Part shown: in pieces, positions 51,216 through 60,037 of the stretch
How the letters are laid out: every line of letters begins with the position of its first letter
Numbering within the stretch: position 1 is the stretch's first letter
Origin: Haloimpatiens lingqiaonensis
GTDB lineage: Bacteria; Bacillota; Clostridia; Clostridiales; Clostridiaceae
Strand: one strand, 5' to 3'
Length of the DNA stretch: 64,000 nucleotides
NCBI RefSeq assembly: GCF_044502415.1
Contig: NZ_CP172402.1
Translations under genes and position numbers: made by a program
Notes under the pieces: generated by a model
What the model saw: only the letters and a program-made list of their open reading frames with translations
What the model was told of the DNA's origin: nothing
The model's database searches: none

Positions 51216-53246
51216 TTATTTGAAAAGATTTAATAATACTCCACCAAATTTAACTATTACTGGTGCAAATACTAGTGAAACTATTGTCATAAGTTTTATT
51301 AATATGTTCATAGCTGGGCCTGATGTATCTTTGAATGGGTCTCCTACAGTGTCACCAACAACTGCTGCTTTGTGAGCGTCGCTGCCTTTTCCACCGTGAG
51401 CTCCACCTTCGATATATTTCTTAGCATTATCCCATGCACCACCAGAGTTAGCCATGAATATAGCCATAAGAACTCCTGTTGCAACAGCTCCACCTATTAG
51501 TCCACCTAGAGCTTCTGCTCCTAGTAATAAACCTATTAATAGAGGAACTACTATAGCAAGTATTCCTGGTAATAACATTTCTTTTAATGCTGCACCTGTT
51601 GAAATGTCAACGCATTTCTTATAGTCGGGCTTGCCTTTTCCTTCCATGATTCCTGGAATTGTTTTAAATTGTCTTCTAACTTCTTCTATCATTTCATTAG
51701 CTGCTTTACCAACTGATTCCATTGTTAAAGCGCCAAATAGGAATGGAAGCATTGCTCCTACTAATAATCCTGTAAGTGTTACTGGATTTAATAAGTCTAT
51801 TCCTTTTAATCCAACTGCTTGAGCATAAGATGCAAATAATCCAAGAGCTGTAAGAGCTGCTGAACCTATTGCAAATCCTTTACCTATAGCTGCAGTTGTG
51901 TTACCAACTGAGTCTAGTTTGTCAGTTATTTCTCTTACTTCGTGAGGAAGTCCTGACATTTCAGCTATACCACCAGCATTATCTGCTATTGGGCCATATG
52001 CATCAACTGCAACAGTTATACCTGTAGTTGAAAGCATACCTACAGCTGCTAGTGCTATACCATATAATCCATGTGGTACTTCAGTTGCTCCACCCATTAC
52101 GAAGAATGAAACTAAAACTCCTATACCAATAAGTATTATTGGTAATACAGTAGAGTACATTCCTACTGCTAATCCAGATATTATTGTTGTAGCTGCACCT
52201 GTTTCTGATTGCATACCAATTTTCTTAACAGATTTATATTCATCAGAAGTATACATTTCTGTTATTTTACCTATTAACATACCAACAACTAATCCTGCTG
52301 TTATAGCAGCAAAAGCTTTTAAGTTACCAAATACATAGTTACTTAATACAAAAGCCACTATTATAACTAAAACACCACTTATAGTTGTTCCTGTATTTAA
52401 AGCCTTTTGTGGGTTTGAAGATTTACTCTTTCTAGCTATTAAAATACCAATGATTGAAGCTACAATTCCTACTGCTGATAATAACATTGGGAATACTACA
52501 GCTCCTTTTTCAATGCTAACTGTTCCTGTAAATAAAGCACCAAGAGTTAAAGCTGATATTATAAATCCAACATAAGATTCAAATAAGTCAGCTCCCATAC
52601 CAGCAACGTCACCAACATTGTCTCCAACGTTGTCTGCTATAACTGCTGGGTTTCTTGGGTCATCTTCTGGTATTCCTGCTTCTACCTTACCAACAAGGTC
52701 TGCTCCAACGTCTGCTGCTTTAGTGTATATTCCACCACCAACACGGGCAAATAAAGCTATTGAGCTGGCACCTAGTCCAAAACCTGTTATAAAGTTAGTG
52801 TTTCCACCGAATACTAGGTATAATACACTTAAACCTACTATTCCAAGACCAACAACTGACATTCCCATAACAGCTCCACCTGAGAATGCAATTTCAAGAG
52901 CCTTTGATTGTCCATTTCTAGCTGCATTTGCAGTTCTTACGTTTGCTTTAGTAGCAACAACCATTCCGAAGTAACCTGCTAATATTGAGAATATAGCTCC
53001 TACTACGAAACATATTGCTGTTTCCCATGCTAATAAGAAACCAATAAGTAAAAATACTATTACTATAAATATTGATAATGCCTTATACTCTCTTCCTAAG
53101 AAAGCCATAGCACCCTCATGTATGTAGCCTGCTATTTCTTTCATTCTGTCAGTACCAACTTCTTCTTTAGATATGGCACTTCCAAGAACAAAAGCAAATA
53201 TTAATGCTAAAACACCGGCAATAGTTGCATAAATATAACTATTCAC
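51216..53246 (-). CDS. hppA: Membrane-bound proton/sodium-translocating pyrophosphatase
   Basis: 676 residues with about 16 membrane segments. The substrate-binding motif GGGIYTKAADVGADLVGKVE (residues about 170-190) is the K+-dependent/independent family signature, followed by EDDPRNPAVIADNVGDNVGD; the C-terminal DNAKKYIEGG and VGDTVGDPFKDTSGPA complete the active site. It couples pyrophosphate hydrolysis to ion pumping across the cell membrane. The start is GTG with AGGAGGAATAGAAA upstream. It follows secG by 24 bp on the same strand, so it may be co-transcribed with it. Ion specificity is not readable with confidence. Confidence 0.95.
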   Translation of the reverse strand: MNSYIYATIAGVLALIFAFVLGSAISKEEVGTDRMKEIAGYIHEGAMAFLGREYKALSIFIVIVFLLIGFLLAWETAICFVVGAIFSILAGYFGMVVATKANVRTANAARNGQSKALEIAFSGGAVMGMSVVGLGIVGLSVLYLVFGGNTNFITGFGLGASSIALFARVGGGIYTKAADVGADLVGKVEAGIPEDDPRNPAVIADNVGDNVGDVAGMGADLFESYVGFIISALTLGALFTGTVSIEKGAVVFPMLLSAVGIVASIIGILIARKSKSSNPQKALNTGTTISGVLVIIVAFVLSNYVFGNLKAFAAITAGLVVGMLIGKITEMYTSDEYKSVKKIGMQSETGAATTIISGLAVGMYSTVLPIILIGIGVLVSFFVMGGATEVPHGLYGIALAAVGMLSTTGITVAVDAYGPIADNAGGIAEMSGLPHEVREITDKLDSVGNTTAAIGKGFAIGSAALTALGLFASYAQAVGLKGIDLLNPVTLTGLLVGAMLPFLFGALTMESVGKAANEMIEEVRRQFKTIPGIMEGKGKPDYKKCVDISTGAALKEMLLPGILAIVVPLLIGLLLGAEALGGLIGGAVATGVLMAIFMANSGGAWDNAKKYIEGGAHGGKGSDAHKAAVVGDTVGDPFKDTSGPAMNILIKLMTIVSLVFAPVIVKFGGVLLNLFK

Positions 53247-53270
53247 TTTCTATTCCTCCTATATTAACTT

Positions 53271-53501
53271 TTATTTTATTATATTTATTGCCATTGTAAC
53301 AACGGCAAATAATACACTTGATATTACAGTAATTCTTGCTAAAACTTTTTCTGACGTTCTCACATTATGTCTTGCGTAAAAAGTATCCTGACTTGGTGCT
53401 GCAAAATTATTAAAACCATCTGCTTTACTTGGCTGCATTAGTATTGATACAATGATTGCAATTGAAAAAATTATTTGCATAGCCACTAGTAATTTTTGCA
53501 T
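53271..53501 (-). CDS. secG: Protein-export membrane protein SecG
   Basis: 76 residues, two membrane segments (LLVAMQIIFSIAIIVSILMQ and the C-terminal ITVISSVLFAVVTMAINII) joined by a short loop with QPSKADGFNNF, as in SecG. It is the small auxiliary subunit of the SecYEG translocon. ATG 53501 follows GGGGAGGTGAAACT; the longer frame has no support. Position after eno is conserved in Clostridium, although here a terminator and a 135-bp repeat separate the two. Confidence 0.92.
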   Translation of the reverse strand: MQKLLVAMQIIFSIAIIVSILMQPSKADGFNNFAAPSQDTFYARHNVRTSEKVLARITVISSVLFAVVTMAINIIK

Positions 53502-53571
53502 AGTTTCACCTCCCCGTGTGATAAAACACATGACTATTTTAGCACACCCCACATAAAATTACAATAACAAT

Positions 53572-53597
53572 AAAGGGGTACTTCATGTGACCCCTTT
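53572..53597 (-). terminator. Terminator between eno and secG
   Basis: Minus strand AAAGGGGT, ten bases, ACCCCTTT then ATTGTTATT. Confidence 0.7.
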
Positions 53598-53695
53598 ATT
53601 CTATTCTGTATTTTACAATTATATCACAAAATACAATATTTATTCAATATTATAAACATTCTATATTAAGATATTTTATTATATTTATTATATTT

Positions 53696-53750
53696 CAAGA
53701 TCTTTTATAGTTTTTATTATATTTCAAGATCTTTTATAGTTTTATTACGT
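53696..53750. repeat. Short direct duplication before the 135-bp element
   Basis: The phrase TATTTCAAGATCTTTTATAG occurs twice, 29 bp apart, directly left of element copy 4. Confidence 0.8.
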
Positions 53751-53752
53751 TT

Positions 53753-53887
53753 ATAAACAGAACTCTTAGCTTCAGATGGAGTTTTTACTCCAACTGAAGC
53801 TAAGAGATCGTTATCCAGGGACGTAGCTGCCGTTATCTCCCACTTTGTTAGAAGTGGGAGTGTTACGCCAGGTAGTCATGGGATAAA
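53753..53887. repeat. 135-bp structured dispersed element, copy 4
   Basis: Same length and orientation as the other three. This copy has AGAACTC instead of AGAGCTC and GAAGCTAAGAG, which extends the first stem to a perfect CTCTTAGCTTCAG/CTGAAGCTAAGAG pairing apart from one inner mismatch. It ends 12 bases from the eno stop codon. Confidence 0.9.
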
Positions 53888-53899
53888 ATATTATGTTTA

Positions 53900-55201
53900 T
53901 TATCTATTTATGTTATAGAATGCTTTTATTCCTCTGTATTCGCCCATTTCACATAATTCTTCTTCTATTCTTAATAATTGGTTGTATTTAGCAACTCTTT
54001 CACTTCTTGAAGGAGCTCCTGTTTTTATTTGTCCTGCATTAACAGCTACAACTAAGTCAGCTATAGTAGTATCTTCAGTTTCTCCAGATCTGTGAGATAC
54101 AACTGCAGTATATCCAGCTCTTTCAGCCATTTCTATAGCATTTAATGTTTCTGTTAATGTTCCTATTTGGTTAAGTTTTATAAGTATTGAGTTAGCTGTC
54201 TTTCTTTCGATACCCATTTTTAATCTTTCAGTGTTTGTAACAAATAGGTCGTCTCCAACTAATTGAACTCTGTCACCAAGTTTTTCAGTTATAAGTTTCC
54301 AACCTTCCCAATCTTCTTCAGCCATACCGTCTTCTATAGAGATTATTGGATATTTTTTCACTAAGTCAGCATAGAATTCAACCATTTCAGCTGGAGTTAA
54401 TGTTTTACCTTCTCCTTTTAATTCATACATGTTTGATTCTGTGTTAAAGAACTCAGATGATGCTGGGTCTAGAGCTATGAATAAATCTTTTCCTGGCTCA
54501 TATCCTGCAGCTTTTATAGCTTCTATTATAACTTCTATAGCTTCTTCGTTGCTGTTTAGGTTTGGAGCAAATCCACCTTCATCACCAACACCAGTTGCTA
54601 ATCCTTTTTTGTTTAATATTGATTTTAATGCATGGAATGTTTCTGAACACATTCTTAATGCTTCTGAGAAACTTTCAGCTCCTACAGGCATTATCATGAA
54701 CTCTTGTAAATCCACGTTATTGTCAGCGTGAGATCCACCATTGATTATGTTCATCATTGGAACTGGTAATACCTTACCGTTAACTCCTCCGATATATTGA
54801 TATAAGCTTAATCCTAAAGATTCAGCTGCTGCTCTAGCACATGCTAATGAAACTCCTAGCATAGCATTTGCTCCTAATTTTCCTTTGTTAGGTGTTGCAT
54901 CAAGCTCTATCATAGCTTTATCTATAGCTACTTGATCTAAAACGTTCATTCCAACTAATTCATCAGCAATTAATGTATTTACATTTTCTACTGCTTTTAA
55001 AACACCTTTTCCAAGGTAAACATTTTTATCTCCATCTCTTAATTCTACTGCTTCAAATATACCAGTAGATGCTCCTGATGGAACTGCTGCTCTTCCTACT
55101 GATCCATCTTCTAATGTAACTTCAACTTCAACTGTTGGGTTTGATCTTGAATCCAATATTTGTCTTGCATAAACATCAATGATTTCAATATAGTTTTTCA
55201 T
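53900..55201 (-). CDS. eno: Enolase
   Basis: 433 residues; converts 2-phosphoglycerate to phosphoenolpyruvate in glycolysis, cytosolic. It contains ARQILDSRSNPTVEVEV, GASTGIFEAVELRDGD, the metal-site blocks LFIALDPASSEF, ISIEDGMAEEDW and VGDDLFVTN, the signature LIKLNQIGTLTETLNAIEMA and VVSHRSGETEDTTIADLVV. Length is standard. GGAGGGATAATTAG precedes the ATG. Last glycolytic gene in the minus-strand cluster; about 390 bp of AT-rich, gene-free DNA separates it from gpmI, so it may have its own promoter. Confidence 0.97.
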   Translation of the reverse strand: MKNYIEIIDVYARQILDSRSNPTVEVEVTLEDGSVGRAAVPSGASTGIFEAVELRDGDKNVYLGKGVLKAVENVNTLIADELVGMNVLDQVAIDKAMIELDATPNKGKLGANAMLGVSLACARAAAESLGLSLYQYIGGVNGKVLPVPMMNIINGGSHADNNVDLQEFMIMPVGAESFSEALRMCSETFHALKSILNKKGLATGVGDEGGFAPNLNSNEEAIEVIIEAIKAAGYEPGKDLFIALDPASSEFFNTESNMYELKGEGKTLTPAEMVEFYADLVKKYPIISIEDGMAEEDWEGWKLITEKLGDRVQLVGDDLFVTNTERLKMGIERKTANSILIKLNQIGTLTETLNAIEMAERAGYTAVVSHRSGETEDTTIADLVVAVNAGQIKTGAPSRSERVAKYNQLLRIEEELCEMGEYRGIKAFYNINR

Positions 55202-55530
55202 CTAATTATCCCTCCGATTTTTTTAATTAATAATTAATGCTGAATAATTAATATTGAATAAATCAACTTTCATATATAAATTTTAATTTCTAAATTGAAT
55301 AAATAAATGCTTTTAATTTAAAATTTAGAATGAAAGTTAAAATACTAATACATTATTAATTACCGCAATATTAATTATTATTATTATATATAATTTTTTA
55401 AATTACATAATATTTACTTAGTTATTATTTACCTAGTTTTTATTTATTATTAATACTTAATTTATAGGATTTCTTTCCAGAACCCACTAAATTAGCAGAT
55501 TTTTTAGCTCGCTAAAAAAATCCCCCTTAT
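55202..55530. other. Gene-free spacer between eno and gpmI
   Basis: AT-rich with short self-similar stretches (TTAATAATTAATGCTGAATA and relatives) and an ATTTTTTTAGC/GCTAAAAAAAT hairpin at about 55498-55521 that could end the gpmI transcript. Confidence 0.5.
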
Positions 55531-55598
55531 CTAGCACCCTAGCACACTAGCCCACTAGCACACTAAATACGGCCCACTAGCACACTAGCACACTAAAT
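55531..55598. repeat. CTAG-rich repeat at the gpmI stop
   Basis: CTAGCACCCTAGCACACTAG, CCCACTAGCACACTAAATA and CGGCCCACTAGCACACTAGC in a row. The gpmI stop codon itself (TAG, 55595-55593) lies in the outermost unit. Confidence 0.85.
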
Positions 55599-57125
55599 AA
55601 TCGCTTCCCCTGTCATTTCCTCAGGTTTTTGAATTCCCATTTCCTTAAGTATAGTTGGAGCTATGTCTGCTAATTTTCCACCATCTTTTAAAGTTTTGCC
55701 AGCGGAATTATTAGACACATATAAAAATGGTACAGGACCTGTGGTATGAGCTGTCATAGGCTTTCCTGTGGAATAATCTATCATTTGCTCTGAATTTCCA
55801 TGGTCTGCAGTTATAAATACAGTTCCGTCTTTTTCTAAAACCTTGTTTACAACTTTGCCAATACATTCATCCACTGTTTCTATAGCCTTTTTAGCAGCTT
55901 CAAATACACCTGTATGTCCAACCATATCTGGATTTGCATAATTTAATATAATAAGATCATATTTATCTTCATCTAATCTTTTTAATAATTCTTCTGTAAC
56001 TTCATAAGCACTCATTTCTGGTTTCAAATCATAAGTTGCAACCTTTGGAGAAGGTATCAATGCTCTATCTTCACCTTCATTTGGTGCTTCCACTCCTCCA
56101 TTAAAGAAGAAAGTTACATGGGCATATTTTTCTGTTTCAGCAATTCTTAGTTGCTTTTTACCCAAACTACTTATATATTCTCCAAGAGTATTCTCTAAGG
56201 TTTGTGGTTTATAAGCTATTTTTACATTTTCTATAGTTTTATCATATTGTGTCATGCATACAAAATGCAAATCTAAATTTTCTCTTTTGAAACCTTCAAA
56301 CACCTTGTCATTTAAGGCTCTAGTTAATTCTCTAGCTCTATCTGGTCTAAAGTTAAAGAATATAATTGAATCTCCATTTTTAATAGTAGCTGTAGGCTTT
56401 CCATCTTCTAATACTATTGTAGGAAGAACAAATTCATCAGTTTTATTGTCATTATAGGATTTTTCTATACCTTCTAATGCACTATTAACTTCTTCACCTT
56501 TACCTAAAACCAAAGCATTGTATGCAAGTTCTACTCTTTCCCATCTATTATCTCTATCCATAGCATAATATCTTCCAGCTATAGTAGCTAACTTTCCAAT
56601 ACCTATTTTACCACAGTATTCTTCTATATCTCTTATGTATTTTTTCGCTGAAGCTGGTGGTACATCACGGCCATCTAAAAATCCGTGAATATATACCTTC
56701 TTTAATCCTTTATTCTTGGCAAGATCCAATAATCCTTTTAAATGTTCTATATGTGAATGAACTCCTCCATCAGATAATAACCCCATTAGGTGTAATGCGG
56801 AGTCCTTTTCTTTTGCATTATCTATTGCCCATAAAAAAGCTTCATTTTGCTCAAATTTTCCTTCTTGCTTTTCCTTTGTTATTCTAGTTAATTCTTGATA
56901 AACTATTCTACCTGCTCCTATATTTAAGTGTCCAACTTCTGAGTTACCCATTTGTCCTTCTGGAAGTCCAACGCTTAAACCACTGGCATTTAGCTGAGTG
57001 TGAGGATAGTTATTGTATAGCGTATCATAATTTGGCTTATGCGCAGCTTTTACTGCATTACCATCTTCTTTATCTGAAATTCCGTATCCATCTAATATCA
57101 TCAGCATAACTGGCTTCTTTTCCAT
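55593..57125 (-). CDS. gpmI: 2,3-bisphosphoglycerate-independent phosphoglycerate mutase
   Basis: 510 residues; interconverts 3- and 2-phosphoglycerate using two Mn ions. LMILDGYGISDKEDGNAVKA gives the first metal-site Asp; GQMGNSEVGHLNIGAGR carries the catalytic serine (GNSEVGH); GVHSHIEHLKGLL, the metal block LNYANPDMVGHTG and ITADHGNSEQM complete the alkaline-phosphatase-like site. CGAAAGGGGTGTTCAA precedes the ATG. Part of the glycolytic cluster; long repeat-filled spacers on both sides set it apart from compact operons. Confidence 0.97.
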   Translation of the reverse strand: MEKKPVMLMILDGYGISDKEDGNAVKAAHKPNYDTLYNNYPHTQLNASGLSVGLPEGQMGNSEVGHLNIGAGRIVYQELTRITKEKQEGKFEQNEAFLWAIDNAKEKDSALHLMGLLSDGGVHSHIEHLKGLLDLAKNKGLKKVYIHGFLDGRDVPPASAKKYIRDIEEYCGKIGIGKLATIAGRYYAMDRDNRWERVELAYNALVLGKGEEVNSALEGIEKSYNDNKTDEFVLPTIVLEDGKPTATIKNGDSIIFFNFRPDRARELTRALNDKVFEGFKRENLDLHFVCMTQYDKTIENVKIAYKPQTLENTLGEYISSLGKKQLRIAETEKYAHVTFFFNGGVEAPNEGEDRALIPSPKVATYDLKPEMSAYEVTEELLKRLDEDKYDLIILNYANPDMVGHTGVFEAAKKAIETVDECIGKVVNKVLEKDGTVFITADHGNSEQMIDYSTGKPMTAHTTGPVPFLYVSNNSAGKTLKDGGKLADIAPTILKEMGIQKPEEMTGEAII

Positions 57126-57142
57126 TTGAACACCCCTTTCGT

Positions 57143-57365
57143 TAGAGGGCTAGGGGGCTAGAGGGCTAGGTTTTCATCCTAGCTTTTGCTCTAATCTCCG
57201 TGTCCCATTAATCCCCGATTCTTTGTTGGCTAGTTGGCGGAAAAGCTCCGCTTTTCCCGCCAACTAAACTATAAATCAAGATTTTCCATAGCGCAGCGGA
57301 GGAAAACCCTCCTTCTCTAGCACTCTAGCACACTAGCACTCTAGCACACTAATCTCCGGCCCACT
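57143..57365. repeat. CTAG-rich mosaic repeat between tpiA and gpmI
   Basis: Order of blocks: AGGGCTAG-type units, a hairpin GTTGGCGGAAAAGC/GCTTTTCCCGCCAAC, ACTATAAATCAAGATTTTCC, GCGCAGCGGAGGAAAA, then CTAGCACACTAGCACTCTAG. The same block order is found at 58134-58425. Confidence 0.88.
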
Positions 57366-57367
57366 AA

Positions 57368-58114
57368 TTAAAAGTTTACTATTTTAGAGAAATCATCAGC
57401 TTTTAGACTTGCTCCTCCAACTAAGGCGCCATCTATGTGTGACATACTCATTTGTTCCTTTATTGTAGCTGGTTTAACAGATCCACCATATTGTATTCTA
57501 ACTTTTTCTGCTATTTCACTATTATATATCTTTTCTACAGTTTTTCTAATGAATCCTATAGTTTCATTAGCTTGCTCAGATGTAGCAGTTTTTCCTGTAC
57601 CTATAGCCCAAATTGGCTCGTAAGCTATTACTAAATTGGCAACCTGCTCAGCAGTTAATCCTGCAAGGTCTAATTTAACTTGTGTTGCTAAAACTTCCTC
57701 AGTTATATTTCCTTCTCTTTCTTGAAGGCTTTCACCTATACATAATATTGGTGCTATATTATGTTCAAAAGCTTTCTTTAACTTTTTATTTACAGTTTCA
57801 TCTGTTTCATTAAAATATTGTCTTCTTTCACTATGTCCAATTATTACATAGTGAACACCCATTTCTTTAAGCATAGCTGGAGCCACTTCTCCTGTGAAAG
57901 CTCCACTTTCTTCAAAATGCATGTTTTGAGCTCCAACTTTTATATTGCTTCCCTCTGCAGCTTTTAAAACTGCATCTAAGCATACAAATGTTGGACAAAC
58001 AACTACATCACATTTTGCATCTTTTACTAATGGTTTTAATTCATCTATAAATGCAACAGCCTCTTTAACTGTTTTATTCATCTTCCAATTTCCCGCAATA
58101 ATTGCCTTTCTCAT
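57368..58114 (-). CDS. tpiA: Triosephosphate isomerase
   Basis: 248 residues, a TIM barrel. AIIAGNWKMNKT (catalytic Asn/Lys), IGHSERRQYF (catalytic His), and the signature AYEPIWAIGTGKTAT with catalytic Glu, then GGSVKPATIKE and DGALVGGASL. Interconverts DHAP and glyceraldehyde 3-phosphate. ATG 58114 was chosen since AGGGAGG lies nine bases before it; a TTG three codons upstream is unlikely. Lies between pgk and gpmI, flanked by two copies of the mosaic repeat. Confidence 0.97.
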   Translation of the reverse strand: MRKAIIAGNWKMNKTVKEAVAFIDELKPLVKDAKCDVVVCPTFVCLDAVLKAAEGSNIKVGAQNMHFEESGAFTGEVAPAMLKEMGVHYVIIGHSERRQYFNETDETVNKKLKKAFEHNIAPILCIGESLQEREGNITEEVLATQVKLDLAGLTAEQVANLVIAYEPIWAIGTGKTATSEQANETIGFIRKTVEKIYNSEIAEKVRIQYGGSVKPATIKEQMSMSHIDGALVGGASLKADDFSKIVNF

Positions 58115-58133
58115 ATTAAACAACCTCCCTTAT

Positions 58134-58425
58134 TTTAGGGGGCTAGTGGACTGGAGGGCTAGAGGGCTAGAGGGCTAGTTTTTTCACCCCAGATTTTTGC
58201 TCTAGTCTCCCTCTCCATTTCTACCCCAGTTTTTTTGTTGGCTAGTTGGCTAGTTGGCTAGTTGGCTAGTTGGCTAGTTGGCTAGTTGGCTAGTTGGCGG
58301 AAAAGCTCCGCTTTTCCCACCAACTAAACTATAAATGAAGATTTTCCGTAGCATCGCGGAGGAAATCCGTCCTTCTCTAGCCCTCTAGCACACTGACTAC
58401 GCCCCTCTAGCACACTAATTTCTTT
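58134..58425. repeat. CTAG-rich mosaic repeat with 8-bp minisatellite between pgk and tpiA
   Basis: Same blocks as at 57143-57365, plus about seven perfect units of GTTGGCTA (58237-58292) running into GTTGGCGGAAAAGC. CTAG occurs many times in under 300 bp. The array length is likely to vary by slippage. Confidence 0.9.
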
Positions 58426-58433
58426 CCTTTAGA

Positions 58434-59630
58434 CTATTTATCATTAAGTGCTGCTATTCCTGGTAATTCTTTTCCTTCTAAGAATTCAAGTGATGCTCCA
58501 CCACCAGTTGAAATGTGAGTCATCTTTTCACCGTATCCTAATCCATTAACAGCTGCTGCACTATCTCCGCCGCCTATTATAGTAGTAGCACTGCTATCTG
58601 CCATAGCTTTTGCTACTGCAAGTGTTCCTTTTGCAAAGTTAGGGAATTCAAAAACTCCCATTGGTCCGTTCCAAACTACTGTTTTTGCTTCTTTTATTGC
58701 TTCAGCAAATAATTCAGCTGATTTTGGTCCAATGTCTAATCCTAAGCAATCTGCTGGCACATCTCTTCCTTCTGAAACTATTGGCTCAGCCTTTTCAGCG
58801 AATTCTTTTGCACAAACTCCATCCACTGGAAGCAATAATTTTATTCCTTTGCTTTCTGCTTTTTCTATCATATTTTTTGCATATTCTATCTTATCTTCTT
58901 CTAGAAGTGACTTTCCTATTTCATGACCTAGAGCCTTTAAGAATGTGTAAGCCATTCCTCCACCTATTATTAAAGTATCAACTTTATCTAATAAGTTATC
59001 TATAACTCCTAATTTATCAGAAACCTTTGATCCTCCTAAAATTGCTACAAATGGTCTTTCAGGATTTTCTACTGCATTTCCTAAGAATTTTAATTCCTTT
59101 TGTATTAAGTATCCGCAAACAGCTGTATCTAAGAATTCAGTAACCCCTACTGTAGAACAGTGAGCTCTATGAGCAGTTCCGAAAGCATCATTTACAAATA
59201 CATCTGCTAATGAAGCTAATTCTTTTGAAAAAGTTTCTACATTTTTAGTTTCTTCTTTTCTGTATCTTGTATTTTCTAATAATACTACATCGCCATCTTG
59301 CATTGCTGCTACAGCTTTTTTAGCATTTTCTCCAACTACATTTTCGTCTCTAGCAAAAACTACTTTTTTTCCTAACATTTCTGAAAGTCTTTTAGCCACT
59401 GGAGCTAATGAAAGTTCTGGTTTTGGCTCTCCCTTTGGTTTTCCAAGGTGTGAGCAAAGTATTACCTTGGCACCCTTTTCTATTAAATATTTTATAGTAG
59501 GCATAGCTCCAACTAGTCTATTTTCGTCAGTAATAACGCCTTCCTTTAATGGAACGTTAAAATCACATCTTACTAATACCTTTTTACCCTTTACTACTAT
59601 ATCCTCTATTGTTTTTTTATTAAATTGCAT
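58434..59630 (-). CDS. pgk: Phosphoglycerate kinase
   Basis: 398 residues, two-domain kinase making ATP from 1,3-bisphosphoglycerate. KKVLVRCDFNVPLKEGVITD, LCSHLGKPKG, FVNDAFGTAHRAHCSTVGV and FVAILGGSKVSDKLGVI mark the N-domain; VWNGPMGVFEFPNFAKGT and IGGGDSAAAVNGLG the nucleotide domain. ATG 59630 lies after AAAGGAGAGAAAAAT; a GTG six codons upstream would overlap that site. Follows gap after 390 bp of AT-rich DNA. Confidence 0.97.
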   Translation of the reverse strand: MQFNKKTIEDIVVKGKKVLVRCDFNVPLKEGVITDENRLVGAMPTIKYLIEKGAKVILCSHLGKPKGEPKPELSLAPVAKRLSEMLGKKVVFARDENVVGENAKKAVAAMQDGDVVLLENTRYRKEETKNVETFSKELASLADVFVNDAFGTAHRAHCSTVGVTEFLDTAVCGYLIQKELKFLGNAVENPERPFVAILGGSKVSDKLGVIDNLLDKVDTLIIGGGMAYTFLKALGHEIGKSLLEEDKIEYAKNMIEKAESKGIKLLLPVDGVCAKEFAEKAEPIVSEGRDVPADCLGLDIGPKSAELFAEAIKEAKTVVWNGPMGVFEFPNFAKGTLAVAKAMADSSATTIIGGGDSAAAVNGLGYGEKMTHISTGGGASLEFLEGKELPGIAALNDK

Positions 59631-59648
59631 ATTTTTCTCTCCTTTCAC

Positions 59649-59955
59649 ATGGATGAATTAAAAAATACTTATTCTTAGTTTAATTGTAAATCACTAATTT
59701 CATATTAATATAAAATTACTGACCTAATATAAAATTACTGATTTGCAATTAATATCCCCATACCATTTTACCACTTTTATATAAATGTGTTAATATAAAT
59801 AAGCATTTTATTTTTAAAAAGTATATATTATTTTAGTTTTTTTACTAATAATACACCTTTTTACCTTATTATGTTACACTATTCCTTTGAAAGCTCCTTT
59901 TTTAAATTTAAAGTTTAGAATGTATAATTTATTATACATTTACTTTTTTTTAAAG
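59649..59955. other. Gene-free AT-rich spacer between gap and pgk
   Basis: Repeated phrases AATATAAAATTACTGA and long A/T runs. A pgk promoter may lie here; none is distinct. Confidence 0.4.
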
Positions 59956-60006
59956 TTAAGAGTGAAAAGTTATACAAGCTTTGCACATAAAACCTTTCAC
60001 TCTTAA
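59956..60006 (-). terminator. Hairpin downstream of gap
   Basis: TTAAGAGTGAAA and TTTCACTCTTAA pair across a 27-base loop. On the minus strand A/T-rich sequence and a run of Ts and As follow. Next to it (60006-60036) the phrase TTAATTC repeats several times. Partial termination here could tune pgk and later genes relative to gap. Confidence 0.55.
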
Positions 60007-60037
60007 TTCTTAATTCTTAATTATTAATTCTTAATTC

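Noticed and set aside
11062..53887. CRISPR array or repeat-spacer structure from the 135-bp or REP repeats
   Set aside because: Copies are far apart, lack regular spacers and no cas genes are present.
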